Positions 33,942-47,434 of a DNA stretch of 64,000 nt are shown here, one piece after another (within the stretch, counting starts at the first letter, position 1; each line of letters opens with the position of its first letter). The notes below the pieces were generated by a model. It was not told the DNA's origin, ran no database searches, and was given only the letters and a program-made list of their open reading frames with translations. Origin of the DNA: Planoprotostelium fungivorum (taxonomy: Eukaryota; Evosea; Variosea; Cavosteliida; Cavosteliaceae). The DNA lies in contig MDYQ01000103.1 in NCBI GenBank assembly GCA_003024175.1, positions 1 to 64,000 of the forward strand. Direction: 5' to 3'. The position numbers and the translations under genes were made by a program.

Positions 33942-36778
33942 TTATCTTCTCGTCTGACGAAACTGTTCGATCTTCCGTCTTGATTTCTCGAGTTCCTGGT
34001 CTAAGTGGAACTTTGTCTTCTCTAAATCCTTCAGCACTGTTGCTCGATGGCTGATTCCTTCTCCCGTGAAGGTCTTTGTACTGTATCCATCTGCATCACC
34101 CCGGTGATACTGTTCGATCTCCTCTGGGATATGGATGTGGTCTGTGTGAGGTCAGCCGTACATCTCCTCTGTCACTCACTTGACCATCGCAGCTGTTTTC
34201 TCTCTGGCTCAAATGAGCCGGTGCTGGGTCTCTTCATGTTCGTCTTCTTCTCTAGCAGTCTGAATGATAATTCCAAATCCTCCTTCATCTGCTCCGTCAG
34301 GTCCTCCATCATCGCCTGACGATCATCTTGCGTCTGATCTTGTAAAGGAGAGGAAGTATTTAACGCCGAGTATGATGTAGGATGGTATGTACCAGGTGGG
34401 TGCGAGTTGACCGACTTTTTGTGTTTTAAGGAGAGATCCTCTTCTCTAAATGTTTCATCCATCTTAAATTGGAATGTTTCTTTGTACGACGGAGCTTCCA
34501 TCCGATGAGTGGTATAGCTATCGAATGTTCTCTCGCTCTCATTCTGGATGAAGATGAGATACATCTCATTCATGTTCAATTACCTTAGTTTGAGTATATT
34601 GTGTGTGGAGATGGTTGTATTTCTCTTGTAGTTCGGCCAAAGCTTGTTCGGCGGTTAGTCTTCGGTTCCTCTCAGTCAGCATATCGTCGTGAGTGTTGCC
34701 TAATTTCTTCTGCAGCTTATCTTGCTCCTCCATCGTGTGCGTTCTTTCAGTGGATAAGAATTGATTTGCGCTATCCAGTCTGTGCTGTAGCTCCTGTGCG
34801 CTGGATATCCTTCTCTCCCTCTCAGCCGCAACCTCTGCGTGGATATTGTCGAGCTTCCTCTGCAATCGTTCTTGCTCTTCTATCCTCGTCTTCCTTTCGT
34901 TCATCAAATCTTGATTTGCAGACTCTAATTTCTGCTGTGATTCTTCAATCTCCCTCTGGAGATTCTGTATGATTCAGCCTTCTCTTCATCTCTCGCTTCT
35001 CACCCGTATCTCCTCCTCGTGTCTCACTTTTGTTTCTTTCATTTTTAATTCTAGGTCCCGTTGATTGGATGTCATTGCCTCGTGTTCCTCTTCTAATTTG
35101 GTGTGGTCATTTTGAAGTTGATTCAGTTCCTTCTCTGATTGAAGTAAACTCTCTTCCAACTGTGTGTTTGTTGCAGCCTGCTGTTCCATCACATCTGCAC
35201 TGGCTGACACTTGTTCCTCCATCTTCTGAAATGTCGCCTGCGTCCTTGAGCTTCTCCTTCCCTCCTCTCCTCACCTCAAATTCTTTCAGCCTCTTCAGCA
35301 ACTGTTCGTTCTCCGCCTCCAACTGTCTCGCAATGAATTGTAACTGTTTCGCCGAATGTGGAGTATCTGGGTGATCGTGAATGGGTGAGCTGTACATTGC
35401 GGGCAGGGGTGACTTCTTGGGGCTGTATCGCATAGGTGAAGTGGAGAAGGAGGAATCCAGGCTCTTTCTGCCTTCTCTTCTGATCCCTTGGGGTGAATGA
35501 TAATCCACAGGAGACACCGGTCTGTGGATCTGTCCCGGCGACATGTCTGTCAATCGTCAGTCGTGATATTGTTGCTGGCGGTACCGTATCGAGGAGCCGA
35601 GAGGGTTTCACTGAGCCAGATGCGTATGCTCTTATCGCTGGATCCTGACCAAACGTGGAAACCCACTGCCTGAAGACACCACACCCATCCGATGTGCCCC
35701 GGTAACACTTTGATCAGATTACCATTCTGTCCGAGGTCAGATGATCCCTCTCGTGGAGTGTCACCTTTGCATTCCATATTCTTATGGTCTTATCGCTAGA
35801 GCCAGTCCATATCATACCGCTCGCGTACAGTAGGCATGTGACCCATCCATTGTGCCCGTGGATCTGCTTGATCTCTCTGTAGCTCTGTCTCAACGTATCA
35901 GCCACACGGGGAGAAGATCGAATATGTTCACTTGAGCATCCCAAGCAATGAACGTCTTATCAGCAGAGCCAGTCCATACTTGTCGTCCCACTACAATCAT
36001 ACACAAGACTCCTCCTGAATGTCCGTGGATCTCTTGCTCCAGTTCACCACTCTGTCATCGTCATCGAAGAAAACTCTTCCTCTCACCTCTTCATCCCAAA
36101 CACGAATAGAAGTATCGTCAGAACCGGACCATATCTTCCCCTGGTAATATCCCAGACATCGAACCCAATTCGAATGCCCTGATATCACCTTCTTCGATGC
36201 TCCCGTCTGTATAGATGAGCGAGGATGAGCGAGATGGATGCCACCTGAGGATCCCAAGCTTTGATGGTTCGATCGCCAGCACCACTCCAAACGTATTGAT
36301 CAGTTAAGATCAGCGCATTGATGTTCCCGCTGTGCGCTTGGATGTGCGCTACGCATTTACCCGTCTGAGCTTGATGAACATTCTGGGTTTGAGACCATTC
36401 ACCTCTATGTGAACAACAGCAATCGATCCATCACTACTCCCGCACCAGACATTCTGCCCAACCCTTAGCATGCAAGTAATCACATCCTCTTCTCTATTCC
36501 TCCCAGGAACTTGGTGGCGGCTGATCAGATCTCCAGACTAAATCTTTCGTAAGAGACCAACCTCGATTCACTCTTCACCTTTGCGTCTCGTATCAAGATG
36601 TTGCCATTATATGATCCAGTCCACACTTGAGCACCCAAATCACTCTGTATAACTTCCATGCATTGGACCTTCTGTGCGTCGGAGATGGATCTAACGAATC
36701 CACCGACTTCATTAACAGGCTATAGATTGTCAGACAATAAGAGGAGAGGCAATCCGTCACCCTCTTAGGAGAAGTCAT
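33942..36778 (-). CDS. WD40-repeat protein with long C-terminal coiled coil
   Basis: Start MTSPKRVTDCLSSYC. At least six WD40 blades follow, each of the form GH-x-xWVxCL...IWSGSxDxTIRxW: GHSNWVRCLGYYQGKIWSGS, GHNGWVTCLLYASGMIWTGS and GHIGWVWCLQAVGFHVWSGS are the clearest, with others holding VWCGSSDGSIAV and YVWSGAGDRTIKAWD. A Ser/Pro linker (MRYSPKKSPLPAMYSSP) leads to about 300 residues of heptad-rich coiled coil (ERRISSAQELQHRLDSANQF; TERNRRLTAEQALAELQEKY). The C-terminus is basic. The 'WSGSSDKTIRIW' blade style is common in amoebozoan WD40 families. Likely a scaffold; partners unknown. Convergent with FANCI. Confidence 0.8.
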
Positions 36779-36872
36779 CTCGCCAGCTTGTGATTGGCGG
36801 GAAATTTTGAATTTGAGTTTGTAGATAAGGGAATTTCGAATCAACAAATTTATTGCAAATACATAAATAGTG

Positions 36873-39800
36873 TTACACTTTCTTGATATCATCTTCGGCC
36901 TGGAGTGTGATGGACACACATTCAATGTCATCGACCTCCTTTGCGTTGGGTACTCCTTCGTTCGATATGGCATCGCAGATGTCTTTGAACGACGGTCTAT
37001 CCTTGGGTGAGTTCTCCCAGCATCCTGCGAACATGAGAAGACAATTCACGATACCTGACTCACCATATGCTAAGCGACTGAGCCACACGAGAGGACAGTC
37101 TGTGAAGGTCAAGCGAAGGCCGTTGACGACTTGGAAGGCAGCCTCCACGGCAGTCAAGCCAGGATGAGGATCGGACACCTCGATCAACTCCCATCTGTGA
37201 CAGATGAGCATGTGACACAGCAGGGGGGAACTCACATGACGACACCGAAAGAGAAGGAGTCAGACTTGGTGGAGTACCTGTTCTCCGTGATGGCCTCTGG
37301 AGACATCCATTTGAGAGGTCCAACATTATTCGTCGTCGTGGAACCGTCTCCTGCACCGTTCACTCGACTCAGCCCAAAGTCGCTGACTTTAGCCTCCATC
37401 TTATTCGTCAGGAGGATGTTTCGAAGGGCCAAGTCTCTGTGGATGATCTTCTGCTTGTGGAGGTGATGCATCCCCTTCGCTATCTCCAACAGCAATCGGA
37501 CCTTCTCCTTGACCGGTAATTCGTTCTTTCGACTGTAGCTGTACAGACTACCCATTCCACAGAATTCAGTCACCATGCTGCATTCTGTTAGAAGCTGTGG
37601 AGAGGATAGGTAGAGTGTCACCTGAGAGGTTGTGGGGGGAAGGTGGCTGCCATGAAGAGAACGACGTTGGGATGTGGTTTCATTCTCTGAAGAACGCTGA
37701 TCTCTGCCAAGAACTCTTGCATTTGGTTATCGGTCAAAGTCTCCGCCTTGACTTGCTTGACGGCCACCAAGTCAGGTCCCCATTCTGCTCTGAATACAAC
37801 ACCGTAGGCTCCTGATCCTACCTCTACGAGGTTTCTCAAGTGTTTGTAGTCCATCTGTCTCTCCTCAGCATGTCTCTGTCATCAGATCACTCACTCTAGT
37901 GCTGACCAGAGCGTCAGGGATGTACTTTTGGAAGGACTTCATTGCGTCTCTCATGGTGATGAATGATTGATGCAGTCTCTTGGCTTCGAACAAGAAGGGC
38001 ACGGACATGTCCTCGTTGTCTGTCAGCTGCATCTTGGCTGCCCTCTGCAGTTGTCTGGACAGCTTTCCAAAAGGTTTTGTGATCCAAAAGGATGCCAGGA
38101 CACCCACCACCACAGCCACGGCACAGACGATACCGATGATCAGTCCCATCTTCCTGTGGAGTGTCATTCGTGTGTCCGGGGGGATGCATCACCTGAGGTA
38201 GATCTGAAGCTGACGAAGGTATGGATCGGACTCAGCCAGAGTGATGACGATCCAATCGATACCACCGTCCTCCGTCTTGTATTCAGAGACCAGGATGAAG
38301 TAGTTGACTCCATCAATGTTGTAAACATCACGGGTCTTCATGTTGGAGTTCTTCTGGTAGATAGCCCATGCCTCACGGATGTAAGCTTGGCTGCTGTTGT
38401 GAGAGTAGATCCTCTCGATGACACTAAGATGGATCAGCACAGATGATAGAATGGACAGATGTCACCCTGGAGATGTCTGGTTGAATGGGAGATCGTCAGT
38501 GGTGGAGGATATGAAAGCTCCGTTACGCTCTGCGATGAAAGCCTTTCCTTGGATCTGTTGAGAGATCTGTTGAAGACGACCAGCGATCAAGTTGAATTTG
38601 ACGAATATGGTCACAGAGTACCGGATGTCCTCTCCATCACACGTCAAGAGATATCGGTACAGGGATCCTTCAATACGCGTCGCATTGATTTGCTGCACAT
38701 CGTCAGAAGGGCAGAGGTGTCGATGGAAGAACATCAGGAGAGAGGAAGGAATGAGAGCCTCACCGTCGGTACGAGAGGAGCCCAGTACTCGAGAGGACGA
38801 TTGACGCAGTTACCAGCCACACTGGGGTCGTATGGTGCAGGGAAGATATACTGGGCACCCAGACTGCGTGGGATGAGACTCCAGTGTGGTGAACGATGAA
38901 CTCACTCTGGCTGGGGGATGGTGTCGTAAGTCTTTGCATCGGGAGGAAGGATGGAGACATAGATGGTGGGAACTCCAGTGAAGTTGTAGGTATCGTACAT
39001 ATCCACACCCCAGATCTCATTTCCTCCTCCGAATCCCTTTCCATTGGGAAATTTGATCCCGAAACCAGAGCCCTTGTTGCGGTAGAGCATGGTGTTCAAC
39101 AGGAAATTGAAGATGGGCTTGTACGCGTAGATGGAGATATTGTTCAGGGGAAGTGGGGCGTGAGGTGCGATGTAGTTGTCGCTGAACGCACGAACTGATG
39201 AGAGTCAGAGAAGAGCGAGTGTGATGAAGAAGGTGTACCTTGAAGGCCCCAGGCAGCGATGTCATTCATGGTTTGATTAGTCTGGCTGATGAAGGCCTTG
39301 CTGATGCTGTCTTGGAGCTCTCCGGTCAATGAATCTACCAATTGATTCTGAGTGACGAAGGAGAGGACTGTGGTGGAGACAGCTATGACGGCGATGAAGA
39401 TGAACACAGCGATGATAAACACTACAGGAATGGAGAGGATCTGAGAGAATCTTTCTCCCCAACTCATCCTTGGTTCCTCCTGGATGGCGATTAGTCGGTG
39501 ATACGCGCCCGTATCAAAGATTGCGACCCACATGAAATTGATTAGGAGCATAGAGAAGAGAGGTTTCACTGCGAGGTTCGTTGTCGGATGAACCTCCCTC
39601 GCCCTCACTAGACTCCTGATTGGAAGAGTTGGACACTACGCTCTCTTGGGAATTGACTTTCGTGGGACGCTTTACGGGAGCGTATACAGTGTTTTCGTCC
39701 GTGTTGAGCGCATTGATGATGACCAAGGCCAAAAATCCACCGAAGATGACGAAACTCAAAGCGTAAAGACCGTAAAGGAGAATCTAAATAAAATTCAGCA

Positions 39801-39984
39801 GTGACACACTTTTCTCCTCACATGAGATGGGCCTTCAGAGGCGCTGAGATTCTGGGCCACACCATGTTCTTCAACCTTTCGGGCGTTAGATTACCGGGTC
39901 CGATGCTCAGCTCACCGATGACTTAGAGGCATCGACTACCAGTACAACGAGAGCTAGAATCAGACAGCACGTGAGCCTTGGCAT
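36873..39984 (-). CDS. Receptor-like tyrosine-kinase-type protein kinase with extracellular Cache-like domain
   Basis: The N-terminal signal sequence (MPRLTCCLILALVVLVVDAS) precedes a hydrophobic helix (LYGLYALSFVIFGGFLALVI), a Ser/Glu-rich loop, a second helix (IPVVFIIAVFIFIAVIAVS), a roughly 400-residue ectodomain and a third helix (IIGIVCAVAVVVGVLASFW) followed by a HAMP-like segment. The ectodomain has Cache-type features (GVDMYDTYNFTGVPTIYVSI; YNIDGVNYFILVSEY). The kinase has GSGAYGVVF (P-loop), VAVKQV (VAIK lysine), HRDLALRN (tyrosine-kinase-type catalytic loop), DFG, WMSPE and a C-lobe Trp/Arg pair (CWENSPKDRPSF). HAMP plus Cache suggests small-molecule sensing coupled to phosphorylation. 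It ends VSITLQAEDDIKKV. The catalytic residues look intact. Tyrosine specificity is inferred from HRDLALRN only. Confidence 0.85.
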
Positions 39985-40299
39985 GTTTGATAAAATGTGA
40001 TTTTACCGGTCGAATGTTTGGAATTGCCTCATGAGCTGCCCTGGGCTGAAGAATCTATAGGCTGGTGTGTTCCTATCGTTCGAAAATGCGCCATTTGAGT
40101 GACATGTGCATGGAGATCGGCGGGCCATTTATGACCCACCTTTTGCTTCCGGAAGCCTTAGGTGTACGAGATAGGGAGCCTATGAAGTCAGGCGATAGGG
40201 CCGGCACCACAATCAACCGCATCAAAGGGAGATGGAGACAATGATATTTTCGGAATAACTCGAGCGGTGGCAATTCTCCACTTTTTCAAGCAACACAGG
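39985..40299. promoter_or_regulatory. Divergent intergenic region between receptor kinase and GMC oxidoreductase
   Basis: About 315 bp between divergent starts. A short palindrome-like TTCGGAATAACTCGAGC lies near the GMC side. No recognised motif otherwise. Confidence 0.4.
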
Positions 40300-42621
40300 A
40301 TGACAATCCGAGCTGTCTTATGCCTCTTGGCTGTAGTGTCTACCCTTGGACAGCTATTTTCTAGATATCCCGTCTATGACTACGTTGTCGTCGGTGGTGG
40401 TGGAGCCGGAAGTCTGTGGGCCGCCAGGTGACAACGTAGAATCTCCACTCGCTCACTCGTCGCAGACTATCTGAGACCAAGAATACAGTACTCGTTCTAG
40501 AACAGGGACCCAATGCCACTTGCTACAAGTGCGATAACACGGTCCTCAACGACATCGACGACCTCTGGACCTCCCACGGAAACTCTCTCTTCACTACACC
40601 CCAAGGTCCAGCCCAACGCAGCTTCAAACAGATCAAGATGTCTCGCCCCGGAGGAAACACTCGTATCTACCAGGGTGTAGCCTACCCCGCTCATCCCGGC
40701 GTCTACAGGTGACTTGACTCTCACCTTCTCTTCTCAACTCTGCAGACAATACCCTGGAAACCTCACCTACGAGAAGTTTCTTCCTTACTACGCCAAGTTC
40801 CAGAACCACTATTGCAACTACTTGAACCAGAGCATCACCGGCATCTCACCCGCTGACTGCCTCAAATATCACGGAACCAAGTCCGGTCCTATGGGCATCG
40901 CTCGTCCCGTCACCACTTACTCTGACAGCGCTTTCTTCAAAGGTGGCCATCTACACTCTTTTCTCTTCCGTCTCCTCTTCTGACTCTCAGCAGCTCTCAT
41001 TCAATCGGCTCCCGAATTCGGTCTCAAATACCTGCCTGACGCCTGGAATGGAGCTGTGAGACGAGGTCACATCGACGTGTGGCTGACACAGTGACAGGAT
41101 CAGCTCAACAACAAGGACGGTCAAGCCATCTTCTTTCAGCAGCACTTTAGAAGAGTGGCCGAACCAGCCAATCCCGAGTCAGCCAGAGTCCGAGAGTCAA
41201 CCTGGAGCGGCTACACACCCTACTCCGTCCGAGCCAGAAAGAATCTCACCTACAAGACGGAGACACAGGCTATCCGCATCATCTTCCGTAACGAGGTCAA
41301 CCGTGGAGACTTTGGCTTTGTCCTTCTGACGGGATTTCCCAACACCAACAGTCCCTCCACTCAAGCTGTCGGTGTCCTCTACCAACAGGGTGATCAGACC
41401 TTCGCCGTATTCGCTCGCAAGCAGCTTGTCCTCGCCGGTGGTGTCTTGGGTACTCCCAAATTGCTCCAGCAGAGTGGTGTGGGTCCCGCTGACCTTCTCA
41501 CTTCTCTGGGTATCCCCGTCGTCGCCAACAACAAGTACGTCTCTACCGTCTACCACATCCTCATCTTCACAGGTACATCGGTCAGAATGTAGCGGATCAC
41601 CCGGGTTTCGTCTCCGTCTTCAAGGCTAAGAAGCAGCTGCCCGTCAACTTGGTCAATTTTGGATGTGAGTTCGAAGCCATCCGCACTGTAACTGAGGTTC
41701 CATAGGCTTGGGCACCATCCTCTTGACTACACCTTTCGCCAAGCACGGATACCCCGACATACAAGTCCAGTTGTTCCCCACCTTCCCCATCACGACCTTC
41801 GAGTCTGTCGCTGGACTTTCTCCCCTCCAGCTCCAGTACCCTCCCTCTCCCGTTGCAAACGATACGACTGCCATCGGTGCTGCCCCCATTCTCAACTTCA
41901 TCATCTGTAGAACCGACCCCACCGTTCGTGGCTCATACAACATCACGGGTGAGACATCAGCTCCCTTCTGTCCTCACACGTGTACAGGAACTCAATACCG
42001 ATACACCAGCCAGCTCGACCTCGGATGGTCCACAGATTTCGGCACCTACGCTGGTTCCGATGACTACCAGGCTACCCGATGGGTGGTCAACTACTTGAGA
42101 GGAAAGCTTCTGGGCGCGAACGCCACCTCTTTCGGAAAGGAGTGGATCGAGCAGGAGTTGGTCCCCGGTATCGTTGACCCTGCCGGACAGGAGTACAATG
42201 ATCTCTTGGCCAACGCCTACAACTCTGGCCTCACCTACCACCAGACGGGTGGTGTTGATCTCGGCACTGCCACTGACATCTATGGTGAGCACTCTCCACT
42301 CTCTTTCTCTCTGACCTTTGTGCAGGAAGCGTCAAGGGAGTCACGGGAATCACCGCTTGTGATAACTCTGTGCAGCCTCACCCACCCAACCAGAACCCCA
42401 CCGGAGCCATGCTGGCCCTCTGTGAATATGTCTCAGAGCAGCTCATCCAACACACTGCCGGAGGACCCTCTCTCGATGATGTCTTCCTTCAGCTGGCCCC
42501 TGAGCCAACACCCTCTTCTGCTGCTGGTTCAGCGGAAGCCTTACCTTCCTCTGGCGCCATTCCTCTGGCTGTCAGTTCAGCTCCCTTCTTCATCCTCTCT
42601 GTACTCTTTTTCCTCTTCTAG
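40300..42621 (+). CDS. Secreted/GPI-type GMC oxidoreductase
   Basis: A flavin-dependent alcohol/sugar oxidase-like protein. The signal peptide (MTIRAVLCLLAVVSTLGQLF) is followed by the FAD-binding YDYVVVGGGGAGSLWAARL and the GMC signature region (MSRPGGNTRIYQGVAYP). Next come AGGVLGTPKLLQQSGVGP (GMC signature 2), NNKYIGQNVADHPGF (signature LxDH), and the C-terminal catalytic strand TYHQTGGVDLG (candidate catalytic His) with NQNPTGAMLALCEYVSEQL. The C-terminus is Ser/Ala/Pro-rich then hydrophobic (FFILSVLFFLF) with no basic tail, fitting a GPI-anchor signal. About 700 residues over about ten exons. Substrate (glucose, alcohol, choline or other) cannot be told. The second usual active-site His/Asn is not certain: ACDNSVQPHPPNQNP is the nearest candidate. 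Confidence 0.85.
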
Positions 42622-42753
42622 GTATTGCTTATAATAATAAATGTACCACCACCCTATATTTCACTCTTGTGCACAAGAGCGATCCATCACAGACAGATCA
42701 TCATATGGATGTCACGGACTCAATCGGGGACATTTATTGAATAAGTAAGGAGA

Positions 42754-44845
42754 CTATTGGTAGAGGTCTGCCCAAGAGGAAGAGAGGGCGGAGGCACACT
42801 CGATGAGACCGACGGTGGCGGTGTTGTGAGGGAAGTTACCCCACAGCTCTCCACTCTCAGTGTGAACCGTCTCACTGATCAATCCTGCGTGGTTCACGTT
42901 CTGCAGAGCCTTCTCAAAAAGCTCTCTGGCCTCCTTGGTCCTTCCGGCTGCTGCCAGAGCTCTGATGTATCTGCACTCGTCAGTCATCTCTCTCTTCCCT
43001 CTCCTCACCTGAATGTGTCCGAGTTCTTGGAGATGGAGGAGTCCTTCTTCTGAAGAACGAATCCCTTCTTGACCAAGTCCTTTTCGATGCGGTCGAGAGT
43101 TCCCTTGTACTTGTCGTCGGAGGGAGAGACGAACCCGAGATCGACGATGGAGAGGAGCTCGGCGGTGACCTCCTGACCACCCCAGTGGGAAGTGAACGAG
43201 TTGAGTTGGGCGTTCCATGCCTTGCTCAAGATGCTGCCGTGGATCTCTGAGGCCACGGTGCTCCAGTACTGAGCGCGGTCGTTCTTCTCCAGCTTCTTGG
43301 CGATCTTGGACAGACGGTCCGCAGCGGCCCAGGCGAGGACGGAGGCAGAAGTGTTGACTTCTCCCTTGTCGCTCGTGGCGTAGCTGTTCTTCGAGTGCTC
43401 TCCCAGTGTCTCCAGACGCTCAAAGAGGCTGAGAGGGTCAGAGGTGAGAGGGTGGAGGAACTCACAAGACATCTCCCATCTTCTTCAGTCTGTGATCGAA
43501 GAAGGTCTGAGTGAGGGCAAGGATGATGGTGCCGTATCCAGCGGGGGAGGATTGTTCGGCATCTTGGGTACCCAGCTTGACGGGGCCAAGGCCTCGGTAA
43601 CCGGGGAGTCTGTGCATGTCTCTTTCAAACAACCTCGTCTCCAGAGACAGACCATAGACGGACTGAATTCTCTTGTCCCCAGCATCCTTTTCTGTGTAGT
43701 CGGCAACGATGTTGGACAAAAAGTTGAGGTAGCTCTCCATGGTGGCGGTGGCTCCCAGGTTGTTCAGGGCGTGGACGACCTGACACGTTCAATGGATGTA
43801 TTTGTTGGAAAGTACCTGAGAGGAGTTGCGCAACCAACAGTATCGGTGGTCCTTGTTCTCTCCGTTAGGTCCAGTGGGTACAGATGTGGTGAGGGCAGCG
43901 ACGAGAGCACCAGTCTCCTCAAAGTGCATGGCCTTGAGAGTGATGGCAGCACGGAGTACGGGCTCTTGCCATTCGAAGGGGATCTGAGAAGGTGAGTACA
44001 CTCTTACACACTCCACTCACAGTGAGAGCACGGGTCCAGTTCTTCCAGAAGTTGGTGGTCTTCACGAGGTAAGACTCGGCCAACTCGGAGAGGGGCTGCT
44101 TGAGGGAGTCGTCTGGCATGAGGACCAAGTAGAGGGGCTCGTCTACCTCAAAGAGGACTTCATCGACAACGTAGGAGATGGGTGCGTTGGTGGTAAGACG
44201 GATGGTCAGGTTGGACAGCAAGTATCGAATGTGGTTGCTTCCACGGGTCTTCTCGGGAGTACCCCAACCGTAACTGTGAATCTCAGAAGTGGAAGAAACA
44301 AGCGAGAGAGAAAGACAACATGATCGAGTGAGAGAAGTGAAAGAGAGAAGGTCACCCGAAAGTGGGGCGCAGACGGATCTGAGCTCTGGGACGTCCCTTG
44401 AGGGGACGGATGATACGTACCAACATGTTGGGTCTGTAATCACGATCTGCAGACTCGAAGCGAGGGCAGAAATCGACGATCTCCAGAGAGCTGTCTGCTG
44501 TGTGTAATTTCGTAGACAAGATGGCAGTGTTCTTCAGGTAGCTCTGTTCGGTCTTCTGAAGACCTGGCACGAGGACATCGAAGAAACCAATGTCACTGGA
44601 TGTGCTCCTAGAAGGGGCATCAGAAAAGAAGACTATACTGACTCACGTGGATCTCTTCAGGAGAGAACAGAAGACTGGATCTCCATCGAAACGAGGAAAG
44701 CAGGACCATACAACTTGGGCCTTACGATCTGTGAAGGTCAGAGAAGTGGGTTGAAAACATTAGGATCACCGATCAGAGCACTGAAATTGCAGTTGCTGAC
44801 AACAGCGAGCTCGAGGCTTTGTTCTTGTTTCAAGGGATTGCTCAT
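42754..44845 (-). CDS. GH15-like (glucoamylase/trehalase family) protein, possibly non-catalytic
   Basis: Start MSNPLKQEQSLELAVVSNCN; the GH15 N-terminal beta-sandwich signature follows as VVWSCFPRFDGDPVFCSLL. The (alpha/alpha)6 barrel shows RAAITLKAMHFEETGALVAA, LTTSVPT, HRYCWLRNSSQ, GYRGLGPVKLGTQ, SVLAWAAADRLSKIAKKL, ELLSIVDLGFVSPSDDKY, GLISETVHTESGELWGNFPH and VGLIECASALS. The usual WLRD substrate-binding Asp is Asn here, and the general-acid WE(V/L)RG motif before the AWAAADR helix is not recognisable; the base-side ISE is kept. About 600 residues is normal for bacterial-type GH15. Active hydrolysis is therefore doubtful; a regulatory or binding role is possible. Divergent from trehalose synthase. 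Confidence 0.82.
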
Positions 44846-47380
<2,535 letters not shown>

Positions 47381-47434
47381 TCGGAGAAATAAACACAACC
47401 CGAAGTCCAATTCACTTTGTAACGAAGGAAAGTA

